A DNA stretch of 48,256 nt. Source: Bacteroidales bacterium (GTDB lineage Bacteria; Bacteroidota; Bacteroidia; Bacteroidales; UBA932). The position numbers and the translations under genes were made by a program. Of this stretch, positions 17,488 to 26,514 are shown in pieces. Each line of letters opens with the position of its first letter. Position 1 is the first letter of the stretch. Location of the stretch: positions 1 through 48,256 of the forward strand of contig JAFTFV010000020.1 in NCBI GenBank assembly GCA_017458265.1, written 5' to 3'. Under the pieces are notes generated by a model. The model ran no database searches, was not told where the DNA came from, and saw only the letters and a program-made list of their open reading frames with translations.

Positions 17488-17501
17488 ACGACTCACGTCG
17501 T
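17488..17501. promoter_or_regulatory. Small hairpin between tonB-like and pseudouridine synthase genes
   Basis: ACGAC-TCAC-GTCGT is a perfect 5-bp stem with a 4-nt loop filling most of the 21-nt gap. It lacks a U-run, so an RNA processing or stability site is as likely as termination. Confidence 0.3.
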
Positions 17502-18292
17502 TACTTAAGTTTGAAAATGTATGTGATAGTGCCCGTTTGTATGGCAGGGGCATCTGCCTTCATGTTGAAATGTGCCTTCATCGCGGCTGTGCGGGCGGCG
17601 GTCCAGAGGTTCTTGTCGGTAACGGTGGTTCCGTCTGCACCGGGGATGGCCTCGGTTACGTTGCCGTACTGGTCTACCTTGATGGTGACAACCACCGTAC
17701 CTGCCATCTGGCTGCTGTAAGCAGGCTTGGGAAGGGTCCCCATGACGGTGCGCCCTTCAAGATGTGCATTGGCATTGCCTTCCGTCCTGCCCTGCTTGGT
17801 GTTGCCGTCGGCCTGGCCGGCCTTGAAGCCTTCGGATGCCTCGGACGCGCTGTGCGGCGTTGTGGCGCTGTTGTCCTTCCTGCCCATGCCGGGGAATGAA
17901 GCGCGGGGGTCCAGTTCCGGTTCTTCAGGCTGTGGAGGAGTGGGAACTTCCACGTCTCCGTGTGCATCCGGCTTTGTTGCGGGAGTCACGTTCGGCCTGT
18001 CGTTCACATGGGGCGATTCTGATTTCTGGACCAGTTCGACCTCCCTTTCCTTGTCTATTTCCTCTGCCTGGGGTTCTGAGCCGATTTTGGTAGGAGTAGG
18101 GACTTCTTTGACAATCTCGTCCTGGAACTCGATCATCAGAGGGGCCCTTTCCGGCGGCGGGGGATCCAGATAGGTGAAGCCGCTTGTGAGGCAGATCACA
18201 AGGGCGACGGCATGAATGAGCAGCGTCGCCAGTATACCGGTAACGCCAGCTGCCTTTTCACGCTTTTCCCTTGTACGCTCGTATGGCTGCAT
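17501..18292 (-). CDS. TonB-family energy transducer
   Basis: A 263-residue protein that should span the periplasm and pass proton-motive energy from ExbB/ExbD to outer-membrane receptors. It has a cytoplasmic basic N-terminus, one membrane helix (about residues 17-42), a Pro/Glu-rich rigid section (45-130, starting DPPPPERAP), a Gly/Asn-rich linker, and a C-terminal TonB-like domain (about 180-263, with VVVTIKVDQYGNVTEAIPG). It is the third gene of the exbB-exbD operon, starting 1-2 nt after exbD ends. Confidence 0.85.
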   Translation of the reverse strand: MQPYERTREKREKAAGVTGILATLLIHAVALVICLTSGFTYLDPPPPERAPLMIEFQDEIVKEVPTPTKIGSEPQAEEIDKEREVELVQKSESPHVNDRPNVTPATKPDAHGDVEVPTPPQPEEPELDPRASFPGMGRKDNSATTPHSASEASEGFKAGQADGNTKQGRTEGNANAHLEGRTVMGTLPKPAYSSQMAGTVVVTIKVDQYGNVTEAIPGADGTTVTDKNLWTAARTAAMKAHFNMKADAPAIQTGTITYIFKLK

Positions 18293-18293
18293 T

Positions 18294-18704
18294 CTATTCT
18301 GGTTGTGTTGCCAGGATCACTTTGTAGTGATTCCTCTTGGCGATGTTCATGATCTGTACTACTTCTCCCACCGGGACGCTCTGGTCCGAGTAGATGGAGA
18401 AGGTGGGGTCTTCCTCCGTGGAAAGGAGGGAAATGAGTTCGTCCTCCACCTCTGCGTAGGAAACGGGGTCATTGGCTCCGTTGACGTGATAGGTGTAGGT
18501 GTCGTCTCCCCAATCCTTGATGCTCACGCTCACCGTTGCCTTGGCGCTTACCTGTCCCGTACTCTTGGGGAGCAGGAGTTTGAGCGCGTTGGGATTGATG
18601 AGAGTGGAGGTGACAAGGAAGAAGATGAGGAGGAGGAACACGATGTCCGTCATGCTGGACACCGAGAACGATGCATCCACCCTTGTGTTTCTCTTCAGTG
18701 CCAT
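18294..18704 (-). CDS. exbD: ExbD/TolR-family biopolymer transporter
   Basis: A 136-residue membrane protein with one N-terminal helix (TDIVFLLLIFFLVTSTL); Asp20 corresponds to the proton-conducting Asp of ExbD. The rest is periplasmic. It overlaps exbB by one base pair group (TAATG at the junction), and is followed directly by the tonB-like gene. Confidence 0.9.
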   Translation of the reverse strand: MALKRNTRVDASFSVSSMTDIVFLLLIFFLVTSTLINPNALKLLLPKSTGQVSAKATVSVSIKDWGDDTYTYHVNGANDPVSYAEVEDELISLLSTEEDPTFSIYSDQSVPVGEVVQIMNIAKRNHYKVILATQPE

Positions 18705-19426
18705 TATTCCTCTGTTTTGTCCTGGTTGATGATGATGTCAACGAACTGGATGCTGGAGCTCTCCATTTTGTAGACAAGGTCGGAAATCTTGGAGGTGAGC
18801 CAGTTGTAGCCGAAGTATGCGATGATACCCACGATGAGGCCGCCCACCGTGGTGAGCATTGCCGTGTAGATACCGTCGCTGAGGAGTGTGATGTCAATGT
18901 TGTTGCCTGCCTTGGACATGTTGAAGAAGGCCTGGACCATACCCATTACGGTGCCGAGGAATCCGATCATAGGGGCGCCGCCGGCGATGGTTGCAAGGAG
19001 GGGGAGGCTCTTCTCGAGGCGTGCAACTTCCACGTTGCCCACATTCTCGATGGCGCCCTGGATGTCTGCGATGGGACGGTCCTTGCGAAGGATGCCGGTC
19101 TCTACCATGCGGGCTACAGGGTTGTCATACTTGGAGCAGAGGGTTAGGGCGCTCTTGGTCTTGCCTTCGCTCATGTAGTCCCTGATGTCATTGATGAAGT
19201 TGGGGTCAATCTTTGATGCGTTGTTGATAACCCACCACTTCCTGCCGATGAGGTAGATTGCAAGGATTGAAAGGGCAAGGAGGACCCACATGAGGGGACC
19301 GCCCATCTTGAACATGGAGAAGAGGCTTTCGGATACCTCCACGGGCTGCTGTGCAGCAGCGGGTGCGGCAGCGATATTCTCCACTACCTGCTCCAGGGTG
19401 TCTGCTTGTAAGAGATTGAAGATCAT
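18704..19426 (-). CDS. exbB: MotA/TolQ/ExbB-family proton channel protein
   Basis: A 240-residue inner-membrane channel subunit. Hydrophobic segments are at about 42-62 (PLMWVLLALSILAIYLIG), 140-165 (ATIAGGAPMIGFLGTVMGM) and 185-210 (GLIVGIIAYFGYNWL), the usual three-helix ExbB layout. A Gln/Ala-rich segment precedes the first helix. First gene of the exbB-exbD-tonB-pseudouridine synthase-era-parC stretch, all on one strand with gaps of 40 nt or less. Confidence 0.9.
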   Translation of the reverse strand: MIFNLLQADTLEQVVENIAAAPAAAQQPVEVSESLFSMFKMGGPLMWVLLALSILAIYLIGRKWWVINNASKIDPNFINDIRDYMSEGKTKSALTLCSKYDNPVARMVETGILRKDRPIADIQGAIENVGNVEVARLEKSLPLLATIAGGAPMIGFLGTVMGMVQAFFNMSKAGNNIDITLLSDGIYTAMLTTVGGLIVGIIAYFGYNWLTSKISDLVYKMESSSIQFVDIIINQDKTEE

Positions 19427-19489
19427 ATTGCGTAATACATTGATTAATCAAAAAAACGGTCCGATATGTGCAAAATACATATCAAACCG

Positions 19490-19497
19490 CAAATTTA
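19490..19497 (-). promoter_or_regulatory. exbB -7 box
   Basis: Minus-strand TAAATTTG matches TAnnTTTG, 63 nt before the exbB ATG, giving the longest predicted leader in the window. No convincing -33 element was found. Confidence 0.45.
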
Positions 19498-19522
19498 CGA
19501 ATAATTTTTGGTAAAACCCACC

Positions 19523-20179
19523 TCAGTTTGCCCATTGTGAGAGCATGTTCTGCGCTTCCTCTACAGTTTTTGGCATGGAGTGTCCGGATTTGAACCAGGC
19601 ATTGATCTCATCCGCCCTGGACGGGAACATTTTCCTGAGGCTTCTGCGTGTCATCGGAATCACTGTATTGCCGATATAGAGGGCGATGATCTCATCCTCC
19701 TCGTAGGGCTCTTCAGTGGAGAGTTTGTATGTTCCGCCTTCGGCCTGGATGGAGGAATACTGGCGGATGGAACTTGTCTGGTCCACTACCCCATATGCCC
19801 CGCGTTTTGCTCCCCGGAGAATCCTGATGCTGCGCTGGTATGCGACTCCCATGTTGGCGGTTACAGGATACTTCCTGAAAAAACCGTCGCTGTTATGGAG
19901 GAAGTATACCTGTCCTATCTGGACCATGACGATATTGTCGGTCGATTCGGCCTCGAGCTCCTGTCCGCTGTCGTCGATGAACCGGAGGGTGTTGTCCACG
20001 GCACAGATGTTCAACTTGCCCTGTGCCGGCGGCTGGCCCTGAAAGAACACCACTCCGTCCCCGAATTCCGGCATTAGGTAAAAGATATCATCGGGGATGC
20101 TTCCGGTTTTTGGCTGCGCCATAAGCAGCATGGAAAAACACGCCGCCGAAAAAAGTGTGATGAGATGTCTTGGCGTCAT
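19523..20179 (-). CDS. Unknown secreted protein at the end of the Bat operon
   Basis: Not recognised. A 218-residue protein with a signal peptide (MTPRHLITLFSAACFSMLLMAQ, first 20 residues or so, cleavage after Ala). The mature part is mixed alpha/beta without Cys or obvious repeats, and ends in a Trp/Gln-rich helix. An ORF extends upstream to 20215, but the ATG at 20179 puts the signal peptide at the N-terminus and avoids overlap with batD. It lies 16 nt after the batD stop on the same strand, so it is probably the last gene of the moxR-bat operon, and a role at the envelope with the Bat proteins is inferred from that alone. Confidence 0.7.
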   Translation of the reverse strand: MTPRHLITLFSAACFSMLLMAQPKTGSIPDDIFYLMPEFGDGVVFFQGQPPAQGKLNICAVDNTLRFIDDSGQELEAESTDNIVMVQIGQVYFLHNSDGFFRKYPVTANMGVAYQRSIRILRGAKRGAYGVVDQTSSIRQYSSIQAEGGTYKLSTEEPYEEDEIIALYIGNTVIPMTRRSLRKMFPSRADEINAWFKSGHSMPKTVEEAQNMLSQWAN

Positions 20180-20195
20180 ATATACCGTCGCAGTG

Positions 20196-22802
20196 TTAAA
20201 TAATTTCAATGTCACGTGAGGAAATCCATCCCTGGCGGCCGTCTGCGATTTCTATCTGGGTGAAGCCGGAGACGTTGTCAAGGACCTTTACCTTGGTGCC
20301 CTCGTGCAGGATGAACAGGGATTTTGCCGATTCTTCAGATGGCGTGCTTCCAACCTGTGAAACGGGCTTCATGACTATTGCAAGGTCCTGGCGCCGTGCC
20401 TCCCGGGACTGCCAGAGAGCGAAGTCCCAGCATACTAAGGTCACGAGGAGGGCGGCAATGCCTCCGAAGAAGCCCAGGCGCCGTTTTCCGGCTGTGGAGC
20501 CAAGAAGGAACAAAAGCCCGAGAAGCAGCGTAACTGCAAGGAAAACGAGCGACAGGGCAGCCCATACGTTTGACGGCACGCTGAAGCAGAAATTCCTTGC
20601 GGCAGTCTCCAGGAAGAACTCCGGAACGGCGTCTATCCTGTCCTGCGTGAGGCTCCTGGCATAATCCAGGTTGTATTTCACATCGGCATCTGAAGGGTTC
20701 ATCCGGAGCGCCCTTTCGTAACAGAGGACAGCCTTGCCGATTTCCCCCGTCTTCACATAGCCGCCTCCAAGGTTGTATAGCAGTTCCCTTGAGGTGAGGC
20801 CGGTGGCCTGGACATCTTCCCAGGCGCTGACCGCGGTGGCATAATCGGCAGAAGCGTATGCCTCACATCCGGCCTTGAACAGGGAATCGGGGTAGGACAG
20901 CGCCTGTGCGTTCAAGGCGGCGGGGGAGAGCATGAGAAGCAGCGCAATCATGCCTGCCGATGTATAGGAAGGGCCTTTTTTCATGTATGAGTCTATGGCT
21001 GTAATTGTGGAAACCGCCTTTTCGTAATGCGCGTTCATCGCTTCGTGCCCGGCGTCAGGGGCATATCGGGCATATTCGCACTGGTCGATGAGGCCGGTGA
21101 AATCGGCAACTACATTTTCCGGTACGCCCTTGGCGATGAGAGACTGGGAGATGTTCTCCTTGGTCTGCTGGGCCATGTCCATGGAAAGCTTGTCCCCGAC
21201 GAAGCCAAGCAGGGAACGGTGGAGTTCTTCGTAGAAGGCTGTGTAGAGGTCTTTCTGCAGGAATTCGCGTGCCTGGGAGAGCTTTTTGAGGGCCAGCTTG
21301 GTGGCCTTGCGGTTACGTGTGCCGGCAACGTCGGCCCGGCGGGCTGCAACCTTACGGAAGCCAAGCCAGAAACCAAGCGCTGCAAGTACCATCAGAACTG
21401 CGATTACGATATATGCAACCGAGTCGATGAAGAACTTCCCTGGACCTCCCAGTGCCGTTTTTGTGCGGATGTACCGGATGTCCTCGTCCAGGTTCTTTAC
21501 GCCCTTGCGCTCAACAATGAGGGCGTTTCCGCCGTCCTGTACCGTGCTTGCTCCCTGGGCCTGCGACCTCTGCACCGCAATGTGGAGCGAATCGGTCTGG
21601 GCGGTCTGGTACCGGCGGGACTTGACGTCGTAGTAGGAATACTTGACCGGTGCGATGGTGAAGTCTCCGTGGCTCCTTGGGATGAACGGGTACTCGAAGG
21701 TCTTGCTGCCTGAGGTGGCTCCGCCGCTTGTGGTGCTCTTTACGTCATACACCTCGAAATCCGGAGGAAAACTCACTTTTGGAGCCTCCAGAAGGGCGAT
21801 ATTGCCCTTTCCTGAAACGGTTACAACCAGGGAAGCTGCATCGTGCGCCTTGAGCGTATCCTTGCTCACCCTGGCTTTCACGGAGAATTCTCCCACACCG
21901 CCCCCGAAGGATGCCGGAGCGCCTTCCGGAAGGGCTGCAACATGAAGTACGGGAGAGGAAGTATATACCCTCTGTCTCATGGTGGCATAGTCGCTGCCGA
22001 AGAAGTCGTCAAAGATTGAACCGGAAGAACGGCGCCTCTGGACATTCACGAGGCAGACAATCTCGGCCGGGTCGATGGTGATGTCTCCCGCTTTCTGCGG
22101 AATGATTACCCAGCGCCTGAGAAGAGCCGAATTATACACTGTCCCGTTCACTTCCTCACGCTTGAAATCTACATTCTGAGGGGCTTCGACCTCGCTTGAC
22201 CAGAACCCCTTGAAGGCCGGGAACTTGGCGTTCTCGAAGCCCACCAGGTTGGCCCTGTGATAGATTTTGAGGGTTGCCGTCACGGGCTCTCCCACCACGA
22301 CGCTGCTGCGGGAGAGAGTGAGACGCATGAAGATATCGGCATCGGAAGTGGATGCTGCCTGGGATGACTGCCGGGACTGGCTTCCGCCGCCCTGAGTGGC
22401 CTGTGATGACTGTTTTGCACCATTGTCAACCACCTTCACTGTCACGGGGCTCGAGGTGATTTCCTTGCCTTTTACCTTGGCCGTGGCGGGATTGATGGTG
22501 AAACTTCCCGTCTTCTTTGCCTGGAGGATATAGGTGTACGATACCTGTGAACTCCTGGTTGTCTTGCCGTTCACCATGCTGATGCTGGTGGAGGAGCCTT
22601 TCTGCGGCCCCCAGACAAGGGTGAAATCGTCCCCGGGCTCCCAGTTGAAGCTTGACGGGGAGTTTTCGCCTTCTACGATGAACACAAGGTTGAAGCGCTC
22701 TGAAAGCTCCACTATGTTGTGAACCTCTGCGCGGATGCTTGTCTGCGCCATTGCGGCCACTGCCACAAAGACTCCAAGCAATATGGTGAAAAGTCTTTTC
22801 AT
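20196..22802 (-). CDS. batD: BatD-BatE fusion protein
   Basis: An 868-residue envelope protein. It has a signal peptide (first 20 residues), a BatD (oxygen tolerance) beta-sandwich region to about 440, a membrane helix (AYIVIAVLMVLAALGFWLG, about 467-485), a cytoplasmic helical segment to about 620, another hydrophobic segment, TPR repeats (about 655-730, LLYNLGGGYVKTGEIGKAVLCYERAL), two more membrane helices, and a C-terminal SH3-like domain (about 825-868, VKVLDNVSGFTQIEIADGRQGW). TPR plus SH3 is the BatE layout, so batD and batE appear fused. It starts 1 nt after batC ends. The Bat proteins are linked to aerotolerance in Bacteroides and to stress in Leptospira; the biochemistry is open. 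Confidence 0.82.
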   Translation of the reverse strand: MKRLFTILLGVFVAVAAMAQTSIRAEVHNIVELSERFNLVFIVEGENSPSSFNWEPGDDFTLVWGPQKGSSTSISMVNGKTTRSSQVSYTYILQAKKTGSFTINPATAKVKGKEITSSPVTVKVVDNGAKQSSQATQGGGSQSRQSSQAASTSDADIFMRLTLSRSSVVVGEPVTATLKIYHRANLVGFENAKFPAFKGFWSSEVEAPQNVDFKREEVNGTVYNSALLRRWVIIPQKAGDITIDPAEIVCLVNVQRRRSSGSIFDDFFGSDYATMRQRVYTSSPVLHVAALPEGAPASFGGGVGEFSVKARVSKDTLKAHDAASLVVTVSGKGNIALLEAPKVSFPPDFEVYDVKSTTSGGATSGSKTFEYPFIPRSHGDFTIAPVKYSYYDVKSRRYQTAQTDSLHIAVQRSQAQGASTVQDGGNALIVERKGVKNLDEDIRYIRTKTALGGPGKFFIDSVAYIVIAVLMVLAALGFWLGFRKVAARRADVAGTRNRKATKLALKKLSQAREFLQKDLYTAFYEELHRSLLGFVGDKLSMDMAQQTKENISQSLIAKGVPENVVADFTGLIDQCEYARYAPDAGHEAMNAHYEKAVSTITAIDSYMKKGPSYTSAGMIALLLMLSPAALNAQALSYPDSLFKAGCEAYASADYATAVSAWEDVQATGLTSRELLYNLGGGYVKTGEIGKAVLCYERALRMNPSDADVKYNLDYARSLTQDRIDAVPEFFLETAARNFCFSVPSNVWAALSLVFLAVTLLLGLLFLLGSTAGKRRLGFFGGIAALLVTLVCWDFALWQSREARRQDLAIVMKPVSQVGSTPSEESAKSLFILHEGTKVKVLDNVSGFTQIEIADGRQGWISSRDIEII

Positions 22803-22803
22803 C

Positions 22804-23523
22804 TTACCAATTCTTTTCCTTCTGACGGGACTTCAGGGCTGCGGCCTTCTTCTCGTCAACCTTCTCCTGGGTCTGGCGCTCCTTTTCCTGGATTGCCTGA
22901 AGCAACTGCTGAGCCTGCTGGGGAGAGAGTTCTACCTGCTGCGGCTGGGGCTGCTGCCCGTCCTTTCCCTTGTCTCCATTGTCATTCTGCTGATTCTGGT
23001 CCTGATCCTTATTTTGATCCTGATCTTTGTTCTGGTCCTGCTGATCCTGGTTCTGGTCCTGATTGTTGTCACCGTCGCCGTCCTGATTCTGGTTCTGCTG
23101 CTCTTCCAGTTTCTTCCGTGCGTAGGTGTAGTTTTCCTTTGCGGCCATGTCGTCAGGGGTGAGCATCAGGCATCGGATAAAGCTCTCTACGGCCTTGCCC
23201 CAGTCCTGTTTTGCAATTGCCACATCGCCCTGGTTGAAGTAATAATCGGCCGCGAAGGGGTAATTTTTAATGCTGTCGGCGGGGGTGGCGTCAAGCTGTT
23301 TCGCGGCTTCGTCAAAGTTTCCCTGACGGTAGAGGTTGTTCGCAAGGTTATAGCGGGCTCCAACGTTCGTGGAGTCCTTCAGGAGGCCCTTGCGGTAGCT
23401 GATATCGGCCTTGTCGTACTGCTCCTTGCGGAATTCGCGGTTGCCGCGGCGAAGGTCTCTCTTCTGCCCCCATGCCATGGTGCATGAGAGTATCAAAAAG
23501 CAAACGGTCACAAACTTTCTCAT
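22804..23523 (-). CDS. batC: BatC-like TPR protein
   Basis: A 239-residue secreted TPR protein. Signal peptide (about 1-19), then TPR units (about 25-140: ADISYRKGLLKDSTNVGARYN and YNLANNLYRQGNFDEAAKQL in parts). A long Gln/Asn/Asp/Lys tract follows (about 143-200) built on DQNQ/DQNK repeats, then a short basic C-terminus ending SRQKEKNW. Its start overlaps the batB stop (ATGA). Family: Bat complex scaffold in the periplasm. The repeat tract is encoded by imperfect 6-mers (about 22950-23095), which could vary in length between strains. Confidence 0.82.
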   Translation of the reverse strand: MRKFVTVCFLILSCTMAWGQKRDLRRGNREFRKEQYDKADISYRKGLLKDSTNVGARYNLANNLYRQGNFDEAAKQLDATPADSIKNYPFAADYYFNQGDVAIAKQDWGKAVESFIRCLMLTPDDMAAKENYTYARKKLEEQQNQNQDGDGDNNQDQNQDQQDQNKDQDQNKDQDQNQQNDNGDKGKDGQQPQPQQVELSPQQAQQLLQAIQEKERQTQEKVDEKKAAALKSRQKEKNW

Positions 23524-24524
23524 ACCTCAAACAGTTTACGGCGGGGCTTCCTGCCGCCAATGAGCATTTCAATCACAAGAAGGAGAAGGGCTCCGCCGAA
23601 GAAGTACATGTACTGTTCGTCATATTCTTCGAAAACGACGCTCCCGAACTCCTCGTCTTCCATCCTGCGGATGTCCTGGATAATGGGATTCAGGCCGAAT
23701 TCCTCGCCGCCGGCGTGTATGTATGCACCGCCACCGGCGCGGGCAATGTCGCGGAGCATCTGCTCGTTCAGTTTTGTCACCACAATGTTGCCGTCCCGGT
23801 CTTTCATAAGGTCTCCGTCAAGCGGAATGGGCTGGCCCTCTGCAGAGCCAACGCCGATAGTATAGACCTTTATGCCGATTTCTGCAGCCTGCTTTGCCGC
23901 CGCCACGGCATCGTCTTCATGGTTTTCACCGTCGGAAATGACGATTATCACGCGGCTCTTCTCGCTCTGAGCGCTGAAGCTCTTGATGCTCAGGCGTATG
24001 GCGTCTCCGATTGCAGTTCCCTGCACGGGAATGGAACCAGTGTCGATGGATGACAGGAACATCTTTGCGCTCACGTAGTCAGTGGTGACGGGCAGCTGCA
24101 CGAAGGATGTCCCCGCAAAGATAACAAGGCCGATGCGGTCTTCCTGAAGTTTGTCCGTGAGGCGCGAAATGGAAAGCTTCGCCCTTTCCAGGCGGTTTGG
24201 TGAGTAATCCCTTGCGAGCATGGAATTGGACACGTCCAGGGCGACGATAATCTCTGCCCCGCGGGTCTTCCTCTCGGCAAGTTTTGCCCCCGTGCGTGGC
24301 CTTGCAAGGCCGATGACAAACAGCCCGAACGCAAGGCTGAAGAGCACCGCCTTCACCCATCCCTTTGACCGGGACCATGAAGGCATGAGCGCATTCACCA
24401 GGGCGGGATCTCCGAACTTCCTCACACGCCTTTTCATGAAGTACCTTACCACTCCGTATCCGATTATGAAAACCGGAATGAGAAGCAGCAGATACAGGAA
24501 CTTGTAATCACCGAATATCAGCAT
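23520..24524 (-). CDS. batB: BatB von Willebrand A-domain membrane protein
   Basis: A 334-residue protein with two N-terminal membrane helices (about 9-28 and 58-74), a VWA domain whose MIDAS motif DVSNS is at residues 97-101 (later Thr and Asp are in LPVTTD and VISDGEN), and a C-terminal helix (about 310-328). The ATG at 24524 gives the proper BatB N-terminus, overlapping batA by 7 nt; the upstream in-frame extension to 24572 is inside batA. Paralogous to batA. Confidence 0.9.
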   Translation of the reverse strand: MLIFGDYKFLYLLLLIPVFIIGYGVVRYFMKRRVRKFGDPALVNALMPSWSRSKGWVKAVLFSLAFGLFVIGLARPRTGAKLAERKTRGAEIIVALDVSNSMLARDYSPNRLERAKLSISRLTDKLQEDRIGLVIFAGTSFVQLPVTTDYVSAKMFLSSIDTGSIPVQGTAIGDAIRLSIKSFSAQSEKSRVIIVISDGENHEDDAVAAAKQAAEIGIKVYTIGVGSAEGQPIPLDGDLMKDRDGNIVVTKLNEQMLRDIARAGGGAYIHAGGEEFGLNPIIQDIRRMEDEEFGSVVFEEYDEQYMYFFGGALLLLVIEMLIGGRKPRRKLFEV

Positions 24525-25504
24525 GGCATCCTCCTCAGCAATACACCAATCAGCACCTCCAGGAGGAGGCAAACCAGTGCCGCAATTGCATAGTTCTTGT
24601 AAAGGTCCTTATAGACGGGGAAGGAATCCACCGTGGTCCTGGTCTTTTCCATCTTGCCGATTTCCCCGTAAATCTCAGACAGCTTGGTATTGTCCGTGGC
24701 CCTGAAATATCGGCCTCCGGTGCCGTCGGCGATGGTTTTCAGGAGGGCTTCGTCAATCTCCACCGGGATACGGCGCATCTCGATTCCCCATGGCGTCTGG
24801 ACGGGATAGGGGGCTTCACCATTTGCTCCCACGCCGATGGTATAGACCCTGATTCCATAGGTCTTGGCTATTTCCGTTGCCATTTCCGGGTCGATTTCGC
24901 CCATGTTGTTCACACCGTCGGTGAGGAGTATGACAACCCGGGACTTGGCGTCCGAATCCTTCATCCTTGCGACAGCAGTTGCAAGTCCGTTGCCGATGGC
25001 TGTACCGTCTTCGATGAGGTCTGTCTGGACCTCCTTCATGAGGTTGATGAGTGTTGCCCGGTCTGTGGTAAGGGGGCACTGCGTGTAGCTCTCACCGGCG
25101 AATACCACTATTCCCATGCGGTCAGTGGGCCTCTGGGCGATGAATTCAATGGCTATGTCCTTTGCCGCGGAGAGGCGGTCGGGCGTAAAGTCCCTTGCAA
25201 GCATGGACGTGGAAACATCCATCGCAAAGACGATGTCGATGCCTTCCGTGTCGGTTTTCTCTACCTGCGTGGACGAACGCGGCCTGGAGATACATATTAT
25301 CAAAAGGCACAGGGCGGCTGTCCTGAGCACAAACGGGATATGGCGCAGGATCTCAAGGATGCTGCGTCCGCCTGCCTTCCATGCTCCGGCGCCCGAAACC
25401 CTCAGGTGCGGGGATCTGTCCTTTATTTCCACCCACAGGTACCTTGCAACCAGGAGTGCCGGTATCACAAGGAGCCAGAGAAGATATGGATACTCGAAAA
25501 ACAT
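24518..25504 (-). CDS. batA: BatA von Willebrand A-domain membrane protein
   Basis: A 328-residue protein with N-terminal helices (about 6-22 and 58-73), a VWA domain with MIDAS DVSTS (96-100), LTTD and LLTDGVN completing it, and a C-terminal helix ending LLEVLIGVLLRR. This is the standard BatA layout. Start and preceding stop share one base (TAATG at 25504). Confidence 0.9.
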   Translation of the reverse strand: MFFEYPYLLWLLVIPALLVARYLWVEIKDRSPHLRVSGAGAWKAGGRSILEILRHIPFVLRTAALCLLIICISRPRSSTQVEKTDTEGIDIVFAMDVSTSMLARDFTPDRLSAAKDIAIEFIAQRPTDRMGIVVFAGESYTQCPLTTDRATLINLMKEVQTDLIEDGTAIGNGLATAVARMKDSDAKSRVVILLTDGVNNMGEIDPEMATEIAKTYGIRVYTIGVGANGEAPYPVQTPWGIEMRRIPVEIDEALLKTIADGTGGRYFRATDNTKLSEIYGEIGKMEKTRTTVDSFPVYKDLYKNYAIAALVCLLLEVLIGVLLRRMPC

Positions 25505-26514
25505 TACTCTTCCTCCTCCCTGTAATTGACTTTGTCCTTCTTGTCTTCTTCCTCTTTCTGGAGGTCTTCAATATAGGTAGAAGACACGAACCGCACTGCG
25601 GTAGGAAGCACCGTGGCGTTGTCTTCATCGGTGGCGGTGAATTTTGCGAACTTTACGAAGTCGGCCCTTTCAAAGAGGTCCTTGGTGTCATTGTAAAGTT
25701 CCGGAGTGAGTTCAGAACCCTTAAGGGTATCGAAGATTTCGGCAGTGGTCATTTCCCTTGCCCCAAATTCAAAGCGGCTGGCGATATACTCCCTGAGGGT
25801 GTCCGTGACGCCTGAATAAAACGCCTTCTGATGCTCAGGCTTCCAGTATTTCTCGCTCCGGTACTGCTCCAGTTTCCTGAGTGCTTTCAGGTGCGCGGGC
25901 TCCTCCTTCCTTGCCTCGATGGCCTTTTTGCTGTTCCTTACCAAGAACATTATGAGTCCCGCGATGAGACCGATGGCGGCAAGTATTCCCAGAACCCAGG
26001 GTGCGACTTCCCTGAAAGTGTATGGAAACTTCACCTGCGGCTTGATGTCGTTGGGCTCGAATGTCTCCATGTCTATGGAGGGCTCTTTCACGTCCATCAT
26101 CTGGTGGATGAACACCAGCGTGTCGGCCCCTACGAGACATTCCAGCGGGAAAAGCTCATACTGTCCCGGCACTTCCGGCGCAAGAGTGAGATATGCCCTG
26201 ATGTCGTAACGGGCGACGGTATCCTTGCGGGTGCTCACTTTTACGGAGTCCATCTGCCAGTCTCCGAGTATGGCAAGATGCCCTTCGCGTGCGGTCTTGT
26301 CCCTGGTTTCTTCAGTAATTGCCGGAAGGGCGATGGGAGTGCCTTCCTCGATACCCCTGAGCTCAATTCCGTAGTGGAACTGGTCCCAGACCAGTACTGA
26401 ATCCCTTTTCTGCAGCGGCTCAAGGAACGAGGGACCGGCTTCTATGCGGCGGCCTTCCTGCGCCATCATGGCGGTGCAGGCAAACAGACACGGTATCAGA
26501 AATCCCTTTTTCAT
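25504..26514 (-). CDS. Bat-operon membrane protein (BatD-like/DUF4381-like)
   Basis: A 336-residue protein with a signal peptide (first 18 residues), an extracytoplasmic beta-rich region to about 165, one membrane helix (about 171-193, VLGILAAIGLIAGLIMFLV) and a cytoplasmic helical part ending in an acidic tail (KEEEDKKDKVNYREEEE). This protein sits between the DUF58 gene and batA in Bacteroidetes bat operons; it is related in layout to DUF4381 proteins. Function unknown. It overlaps DUF58 by 4 nt and batA by 1 nt. Confidence 0.75.
   Translation of the reverse strand: MKKGFLIPCLFACTAMMAQEGRRIEAGPSFLEPLQKRDSVLVWDQFHYGIELRGIEEGTPIALPAITEETRDKTAREGHLAILGDWQMDSVKVSTRKDTVARYDIRAYLTLAPEVPGQYELFPLECLVGADTLVFIHQMMDVKEPSIDMETFEPNDIKPQVKFPYTFREVAPWVLGILAAIGLIAGLIMFLVRNSKKAIEARKEEPAHLKALRKLEQYRSEKYWKPEHQKAFYSGVTDTLREYIASRFEFGAREMTTAEIFDTLKGSELTPELYNDTKDLFERADFVKFAKFTATDEDNATVLPTAVRFVSSTYIEDLQKEEEDKKDKVNYREEEE

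Noticed and set aside
22950-23095. The repeat tract within batC as a possible CRISPR or minisatellite locus
   Set aside because: Units are 6-9 bp codon repeats in a conserved frame without spacers, so it is a low-complexity protein segment.
22735-23487. 250-codon ORF opposite batC with long Leu/Ile/Val runs that look like membrane helices
   Set aside because: The hydrophobic runs are the reverse-strand reading of the Gln/Asn/Asp/Lys repeat tract of BatC, not a transporter.
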